From an uncultured Bacilli bacterium (GTDB taxonomy: Bacteria > Bacillota_I > Bacilli_A > RF39 > UBA660): DNA of 9,424 nt. Under the pieces are notes generated by a model. It had not been told where the DNA came from. It did not search any database and saw nothing but the letters and a program-made list of their open reading frames with translations. The stretch spans positions 1 to 9,424 of the forward strand of contig CANQLF010000074.1 in the NCBI GenBank assembly GCA_947624635.1, given 5' to 3'. This document shows, piece after piece, positions 5,309-9,424 of this stretch. Within the stretch, counting starts at the first letter, position 1. Every line of letters begins with the position of its first letter. The translations under genes were made by a program, and so were the position numbers.

Positions 5309-7069
5309 ATGAATGATAAGATAGAAAATGTTAAAAGTAATAAAAAGAAAATAACATCAATAATAGTACTAATAATTATAATATTATTAACTTTATTATT
5401 AATTGGATTAGCTTATGCATATTTTAGTGATACAAAAGAAGTAACACAAAATATAACATCAAGACTCTTAAATATAGAGTTTGAAGATGGAGAAATAATA
5501 AGAGCTAGTGATTTAAAACCATTAGTAGAAAAAGAAATAGAAGATAATGCAACAACAATAACATTTAGTGTAGTAAGTAAAGATGTAGATGTAGTATATT
5601 ACGATATAAGTATAAGTGATATTGAAGCACAGTTAGGACTAAAAAATACATGTTTTAAATGGAGATTATATGAAACAACAAATAATGAAAATACATTATT
5701 AAATGAAGGAGACTTTAATGGAGTAGATAAAGAAAAGGTAATGGTAAAAGATCAATTAATAGACCCAAAAACACAAGAAAAGAAAAGTTATAAATTACAA
5801 ATATGGCTTTCAGAAACAGAAGAAGATCAAAGTGAATTAATGGGATTAACATTTAAGGGCAAAGTAAGTATAGAAGCAAGGGATAGACTATTAAAAAAAT
5901 ATAATGGAGAAATAGTAGTAATAAATGACAGTAGAAATGGAGAAGTACCAGAATTAAAGATATATGGTAAAACAGATGAAGAAGGAAAAAGTGTAGGAGA
6001 AGGTGGAACAATCAATTTACAAGTTACACAAAATTTAATTAACAATGGACTTGGTGAGTTGTGTGAAGAAAAAAATTATTCGACATGTACAGATGAAACA
6101 TACAAATCATTAAGTGGGTTTTATAATGATAATGCAAATTTTGTTGCAATTTATTCAGGAATGGATAACACAATCTATATAGATGGAAGAAAAAATTATA
6201 CAGAAAGCATGTATGTTACAGGAACTGCTGATGGTGCAAATGCAGGATATATAGGACTTGCTGAATATGACATTGACGGAAAAGCAATTAATTGTATTAA
6301 TCAGGCAATGCCTGAGAGTTATAGAAAATATACGACACTATCTAAAGATTTAAATGATGGAGATACTGAGATTTATGTAGAAGATGCAAGTAAAATAGCT
6401 AGTTATGTAAATTTATCATTTTGGGATTATAAAGATAGTACAGGACATTTATATCCAATATTTACATATACACAAAACTTTTATTATATGAGATATGTTA
6501 ATAGTCCAGATGATATAGATTTAGAAAACAATTTAATAAAACTTAAAACTCCATGGAGTGATGGAACATTTAAAAAAGGTTCAAAAATTGGTAGTGCTGA
6601 AGGTACTGGTTGTCTTAATTATGGATTAGGTAATCAAAATGCTGTTCCAGTTAATGAATGGACGTTACTAAAAAATGAAATAAGTGGTTTTCACTATGAC
6701 TTAGATGGTGATTGGAATGGAGCAAACAATTATAAAAAATTTTTTAATGCAGCTAAATCTGTTAAATTACATATTGCTGCATCTAAATCTGTTAAATTTT
6801 CAAGGGTAATATTTGGAGAAACAAACAAATATGAACAAAAATTTACTATAAATATTAAAAAGCCATTAAGAAGTAATGGAAAAGTAGCAGATTATATAGA
6901 TTATAATAAGAAACAAATAGTAAGAAAAATAGATGATGATGGTAATGTTTTAGAAGAAGTACAGTATGAAGATATAGAACTACCAAAAATACCAACATAT
7001 GATGGAAATACAATAATAGAAACTACTGATGATGTTATTCTTAAACCTAATTTAGAAGTTAGATATTAA
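5309..7069 (+). CDS. TasA/camelysin-like membrane-anchored surface protein with phage-tail-like regions
   Basis: Predicted extracellular protein of 586 aa. A basic N-terminus is followed by one hydrophobic segment (about 15-35) and then the AYAYFSDTKEV motif, typical of TasA/camelysin and SipW-processed proteins; the following beta-rich region (about 45-190) fits that family. Residues about 340-505 (including LNDGDTEIYVEDASK, FWDYKDSTGHLYP and IKLKTPWSDGTFKKG) and the C-terminus (about 515-586, ELPKIPTYDGNTIIE to KPNLEVRY) recall, from memory, jelly-roll and C-terminal modules of Firmicutes phage tail proteins and surface adhesins. There is no LPXTG signal, so anchoring would be by the N-terminal segment, or the protein is released if a signal peptidase cuts near YA/YF. 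ATG 5309 has GAGGTG seven bases upstream. It is monocistronic, with a G8-spacer promoter upstream and a terminator downstream. An adhesin or matrix role is an inference; no ligand can be assigned. Confidence 0.8.
   Translation: MNDKIENVKSNKKKITSIIVLIIIILLTLLLIGLAYAYFSDTKEVTQNITSRLLNIEFEDGEIIRASDLKPLVEKEIEDNATTITFSVVSKDVDVVYYDISISDIEAQLGLKNTCFKWRLYETTNNENTLLNEGDFNGVDKEKVMVKDQLIDPKTQEKKSYKLQIWLSETEEDQSELMGLTFKGKVSIEARDRLLKKYNGEIVVINDSRNGEVPELKIYGKTDEEGKSVGEGGTINLQVTQNLINNGLGELCEEKNYSTCTDETYKSLSGFYNDNANFVAIYSGMDNTIYIDGRKNYTESMYVTGTADGANAGYIGLAEYDIDGKAINCINQAMPESYRKYTTLSKDLNDGDTEIYVEDASKIASYVNLSFWDYKDSTGHLYPIFTYTQNFYYMRYVNSPDDIDLENNLIKLKTPWSDGTFKKGSKIGSAEGTGCLNYGLGNQNAVPVNEWTLLKNEISGFHYDLDGDWNGANNYKKFFNAAKSVKLHIAASKSVKFSRVIFGETNKYEQKFTINIKKPLRSNGKVADYIDYNKKQIVRKIDDDGNVLEEVQYEDIELPKIPTYDGNTIIETTDDVILKPNLEVRY
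6748..6798 (+). repeat. Short in-frame direct repeat (30-bp period)
   Basis: CTAAATCTGTTAAATT occurs at 6753-6768 and again at 6783-6798. With the preceding TGCA the match spans 21 bases with one difference. The unit is ten codons, so the protein has two copies of a KSVK motif (AAKSVKLH and AASKSVKF) without a frameshift. It looks like a small tandem duplication inside the surface protein gene. Confidence 0.75.
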
Positions 7070-7070
7070 T

Positions 7071-7107
7071 AAAAGTATGAAAGTTATAATTAATTTTCAT
7101 ACTTTTT
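7071..7107. terminator. Bidirectional terminator between convergent genes
   Basis: AAAAGTATGAAA (7071-7082) and TTTCATACTTTT (7095-7106) form a perfect 12-bp stem with a 12-nt loop. A and T runs on both sides let it serve the plus-strand surface protein gene and the minus-strand membrane protein gene, which converge here. Confidence 0.85.
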
Positions 7108-7113
7108 AAAATT

Positions 7114-7491
7114 TTAATTATTATTCTCAGTAGTTATACTTCTTACTTGTTTTCCAATAATACCACCCGTCATGGATGCTACAATTAATATTAAGTAATA
7201 TATAATACTCCTAAATTCAAATGATGAATTAAATCCAAGTAAAGTTATGAGAAGAAAAAATATACATACAATCAGTCCAATTTTAATACCTTCTAAAAAA
7301 CCTCTTTTTTTACTTCTTTTAGATAAATAAAAACCTCCAAATATAAAAATTCCTAATATTAATATCATTTTTAATACATTCATTACTTTGTCACTAATAA
7401 TATTAAAATAATTAAAGAAAGCTAGTATAAACATCCCAATTAGTATAGATCCAATTACATACAAAAGATCTTTTAAATAAACTTTAAGCAT
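7114..7491 (-). CDS. TIGR04086-family small membrane protein
   Basis: Integral membrane protein of 125 aa with four predicted segments (about 10-28, 37-56, 68-86 and 95-114) and a basic loop, SKRSKKRGFLEGIKIGLI (57-74), between the second and third. This layout, the (K/R)-G-x-x-x-G-x-x-x-G-L-I pattern and the final GGxxGxQ segment match the TIGR04086 (YrzE-like) family, whose biochemical function is unknown. The start is placed at ATG 7491 because AGGTGA (7502-7497, minus strand) sits five bases upstream; an in-frame GTG at 7500 overlaps that ribosome site and is less likely. It is transcribed divergently from the DUF421 gene, with 74 bases between starts, and converges on a shared terminator. 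No clear promoter hexamers are visible in the AT-rich gap. Confidence 0.78.
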   Translation of the reverse strand: MLKVYLKDLLYVIGSILIGMFILAFFNYFNIISDKVMNVLKMILILGIFIFGGFYLSKRSKKRGFLEGIKIGLIVCIFFLLITLLGFNSSFEFRSIIYYLILIVASMTGGIIGKQVRSITTENNN

Positions 7492-7565
7492 ATAAATCAC
7501 CTAATAAAACGTATGAAATTGAATAAAAAAATATAACTTAAACCATAAATATAATAGGTGATAAT

Positions 7566-8207
7566 ATGGATTATATAATTATTATATTCAAAACTATATT
7601 CTTTTATTTTATATTATTAGTTGTTTATAGACTTATGGGTAAAAGGGAAGTAGGACAACTTGGAATGATAGATCTCATTATATCAATTTTAATTTCACAA
7701 CTCGCTGCAATAGGAATAGAGAAGTTTGATGGTTCTATTTTTATTTCACTAGTACCAATATTTATGCTTTTATTTCTTCAAAAGGCACTTGCTATACTTT
7801 CTTTAAAAGTACCTAAAACGAGAGAATTTTTGGACGGTAAACCTTCAGTAATAATTAAAAATGGTAAAATAAATTTTAAAGAAATGTCTAAACAAAAATA
7901 TAATTTAGATGATTTACTTATGCAATTAAGAGAAGATTCTATAAGTAACTTAGAAGAAATAGAGTATGCTATACTAGAAACCAGTGGAAATTTATCTATA
8001 TTTAGAAAAAAAGATGAAAGAACAAATTATCCTTTCGCAATAATATTAGATGGAGTAGTACAAGATAATGTTTTAAAAGAAATAAACAAAGATAAAACTT
8101 GGATTGATAATTTATTAATAGAAAAGAATGTAGAATTAAAAGATGTATTCTATGCGTTTTATAAGGGTAATAAAACTTTTATAATTAAAAAAAGTGATAT
8201 AACGTAA
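7566..8207 (+). CDS. DUF421 (YetF-like) membrane protein
   Basis: Membrane protein of 213 aa related to Bacillus YetF/YdfS-type DUF421 proteins. About three N-terminal membrane segments (5-24, 35-52 and 57-80) contain the family hallmark YRLMGKREVGQL (21-32). The cytoplasmic part has the conserved GKPSVIIKNGKIN (91-103) and the LMQLRE motif (118-123), where family members carry the YetF-type domain. A shorter second cytoplasmic half extends to residue 213. Related proteins in Bacillus include some linked to spore or envelope functions, but no enzymatic activity is established, and none is claimed here. AGGTGATA lies just before ATG 7566. The gene diverges from the TIGR04086-like gene and is followed, immediately after its stop codon, by the promoter of the next gene, so it is probably a single-gene transcript. 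Confidence 0.88.
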   Translation: MDYIIIIFKTIFFYFILLVVYRLMGKREVGQLGMIDLIISILISQLAAIGIEKFDGSIFISLVPIFMLLFLQKALAILSLKVPKTREFLDGKPSVIIKNGKINFKEMSKQKYNLDDLLMQLREDSISNLEEIEYAILETSGNLSIFRKKDERTNYPFAIILDGVVQDNVLKEINKDKTWIDNLLIEKNVELKDVFYAFYKGNKTFIIKKSDIT

Positions 8208-8236
8208 TTGTAATTTTAATTTAAAATAAGTATAAT
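8208..8236 (+). promoter_or_regulatory. Sigma-A-type promoter of the bactofilin-like gene
   Basis: TTGTAA (8208-8213) and a perfect TATAAT (8231-8236) are separated by exactly 17 nt. The -35 box begins right after the stop codon of the DUF421 gene. A start near 8243 would leave a leader of only about 14 nt that begins at the AGGAGA ribosome site (8245-8250). Confidence 0.75.
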
Positions 8237-8256
8237 ATGATTGTAGGAGATGTATC

Positions 8257-9333
8257 ATGAAAAAAATAAAATATTTGTTAATTATAATATTATCATTTAC
8301 TCTTTTTATTCCGATAACAAATGCGGAAGTTTTAAAAAAAGCAGATGAAAATTTATCATTAAATGAAGATATATCAGGTAGTATTGTTTTAGCAGGAAAT
8401 AATATTTCTACTGATAAAAGTGTAGATGGAATAATCTTTTCAGCATCAAATGTCTTTAAATTTAATGGTAATGCTGAATATATTATATCTGCAGGAAACA
8501 TTATAGAATTAAATGGTACAGTTGAAAAGGATGTTATAATTGCTGGTAATGATATCACACTTAGTAATAAATCTATAATTAATAGAGATACTATTATAAC
8601 TGGTAATATCGTTAATATAAATGGCAAAATCAATGGAGATATTGAAATATATGCATCAAGTGTTAATATTGATGATAGTAATATTTCTGGTAATTTGACT
8701 ATTATAGCAGATAAAATTAATATTACTGGAAAAACAATTATAGATAATAAACTAAAATATAATGAAGATGCTAAAATAGAAATAGAAAATAAAGATAATA
8801 TAAATAAAATTGAAAAAACCGAAAAAATAAATGTCAATGTGATAAATTTCTTAGATATATTAATTAATAAATTAATATCCTTTGTAAGAAGTTTAGTAGT
8901 ATTGTTAGTAATGATATTAGTATTACCTAAACTATTTAAGAAAATTAAAAATAAAAAAGAAAATATTAAAGACTTATGCATAACTGCTGGAAAAGGATTA
9001 CTTACATTAATAATTATTCCTATATTAGTTTTAATTTTATTGATTTCAAGTTTTGGAACACCACTTGGCATAATATGTGGATTAATTTATGGAATATTAA
9101 TTTATATATCATTTATAATTACTGGTTATTTAATTGGAAATATAATAATTAGTAAATTTACTAAAAAGAATGTAAATGAATTTATAGTAGGTATATGTGG
9201 AATATTTATAATATACATATTAAAATTAATACCATATATTAATATATTAACTAATTTTCTAAGTTTAATATTGGGTCTTGGAATAATAACAAATTTATTT
9301 ATTAAAAGTTTAAAGCGTAAAAAAGTGAATTAA
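8257..9333 (+). CDS. Exported bactofilin-like beta-repeat protein with C-terminal membrane domain
   Basis: Predicted envelope protein of 358 aa. Residues 1-23 form a signal peptide (cleavage after TNA). Residues about 35-175 are short beta-strand repeats alternating hydrophobic residues with GN/NG turns (SIVLAGNNI, IISAGNIIELNG, VIIAGNDI, GNIVNINGKINGDI), the pattern of bactofilin-type polymer-forming right-handed beta-helices. A charged linker (about 170-192) leads to four or five membrane segments between 205 and 350. Similar secreted bactofilin-like proteins with polytopic C-termini occur in Firmicutes; their role is not established. The topology puts the beta-helix outside the membrane, unlike classical cytosolic bactofilins. 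It has its own promoter, a good AGGAGA ribosome site six bases before the ATG, and a terminator that overlaps the final codons. Function is inferred from architecture only. Confidence 0.8.
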   Translation: MKKIKYLLIIILSFTLFIPITNAEVLKKADENLSLNEDISGSIVLAGNNISTDKSVDGIIFSASNVFKFNGNAEYIISAGNIIELNGTVEKDVIIAGNDITLSNKSIINRDTIITGNIVNINGKINGDIEIYASSVNIDDSNISGNLTIIADKINITGKTIIDNKLKYNEDAKIEIENKDNINKIEKTEKINVNVINFLDILINKLISFVRSLVVLLVMILVLPKLFKKIKNKKENIKDLCITAGKGLLTLIIIPILVLILLISSFGTPLGIICGLIYGILIYISFIITGYLIGNIIISKFTKKNVNEFIVGICGIFIIYILKLIPYINILTNFLSLILGLGIITNLFIKSLKRKKVN

Positions 9334-9346
9334 TTTTCACTTTTTT
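9319..9346 (+). terminator. Terminator overlapping the end of the bactofilin-like gene
   Basis: AAAAAAGTGAA (9319-9329) pairs with TTCACTTTTTT (9336-9346) around a TTAATT loop. The left arm encodes the last K-K-V-N codons and the loop contains the stop codon, so coding sequence and terminator are merged. Confidence 0.8.
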
Positions 9347-9404
9347 AAAAAAAAAGAAGAAAAAGTTAATAGTTTTAGCGTTTATATAAGTAAGGAGGTA
9401 TGTT

Positions 9405-9424
9405 ATGACAGACACTATTAAGTT
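9405..9424 (+). CDS. Start of an unidentified gene (partial)
   Basis: ATG at 9405 opens a frame reading MTDTIK before the window ends. A perfect ribosome site AAGGAGGT (9392-9399) lies five bases upstream, making this a convincing gene start. The product cannot be identified from six residues. A TATATAAG stretch (9382-9389) upstream is only weakly promoter-like. Confidence 0.7.

Noticed and set aside
7550..7555. TATAAT just before the DUF421 gene
   Set aside because: Too close to the ATG: a start 7 nt later would fall beyond the ribosome site. No -35 at the proper distance.
8136..9071. Long minus-strand open frame (311 codons) opposite the bactofilin-like gene
   Set aside because: It is an antisense shadow created by AT-rich codon use; it overlaps two well-supported plus-strand genes that have good ribosome sites, and its translation is low-complexity with no recognisable motif.
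1..9424. tRNA, rRNA or CRISPR array
   Set aside because: No cloverleaf, ribosomal signature, or regularly spaced repeats were seen on either strand.

Overview
The window looks like chromosomal DNA of a low-GC Gram-positive (Firmicutes-type) bacterium. Base composition is strongly AT-rich on both coding strands, tryptophan is encoded by TGG with no need for recoded UGA, Shine-Dalgarno sites are strong, and sortase, LPXTG-like and FtsA/FtsZ genes are all present. The lineage could be an uncultured gut Bacilli or Clostridia-like organism, but that is an inference from style, not a match I could run.

Layout: (1) 4-843 is a nearly complete, ORF-less group II intron with GTGCG at the 5' end, a clear domain V, a domain VI with a bulged branch-point A, and a terminal AC. 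It lies just upstream of (2) a sortase-type surface protein gene (916-1815) and (3) a class B sortase gene (1870-2637), with a hairpin terminator between the two. (4) ftsA (start 2782 or 2776) and ftsZ (4038-5138) form a tight two-gene division operon with its own promoter and terminator. (5) 5309-7069 encodes a large membrane-anchored surface protein with a TasA/camelysin-like N-terminus and regions resembling phage-tail or adhesin modules. (6) A bidirectional terminator separates it from a convergent small membrane protein gene (TIGR04086-like, minus strand). (7) A DUF421/YetF-like gene diverges from that one. (8) Next is an exported bactofilin-like beta-repeat protein with a polytopic C-terminus. 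(9) The first codons of another gene follow at the right edge.

The most notable signal is a pair of G8 homopolymers in otherwise AT-rich DNA. One is inside intron domain IV (642-649) and one is upstream of the TasA-like surface gene (5247-5254). Both sit just after a TTGAC -35-like box, and both leave a 16-nt spacer to a -10-like box. This is the architecture expected of phase-variable promoters in which slippage of the G tract changes the -35/-10 spacing. The two downstream genes encode surface proteins, which fits phase-variable surface display. This is an inference that long reads or population sequencing could test directly.

Overall the window couples cell division (FtsA/FtsZ) with envelope functions: a sortase with a candidate substrate, a possibly switched surface adhesin, and several small envelope-associated membrane proteins.
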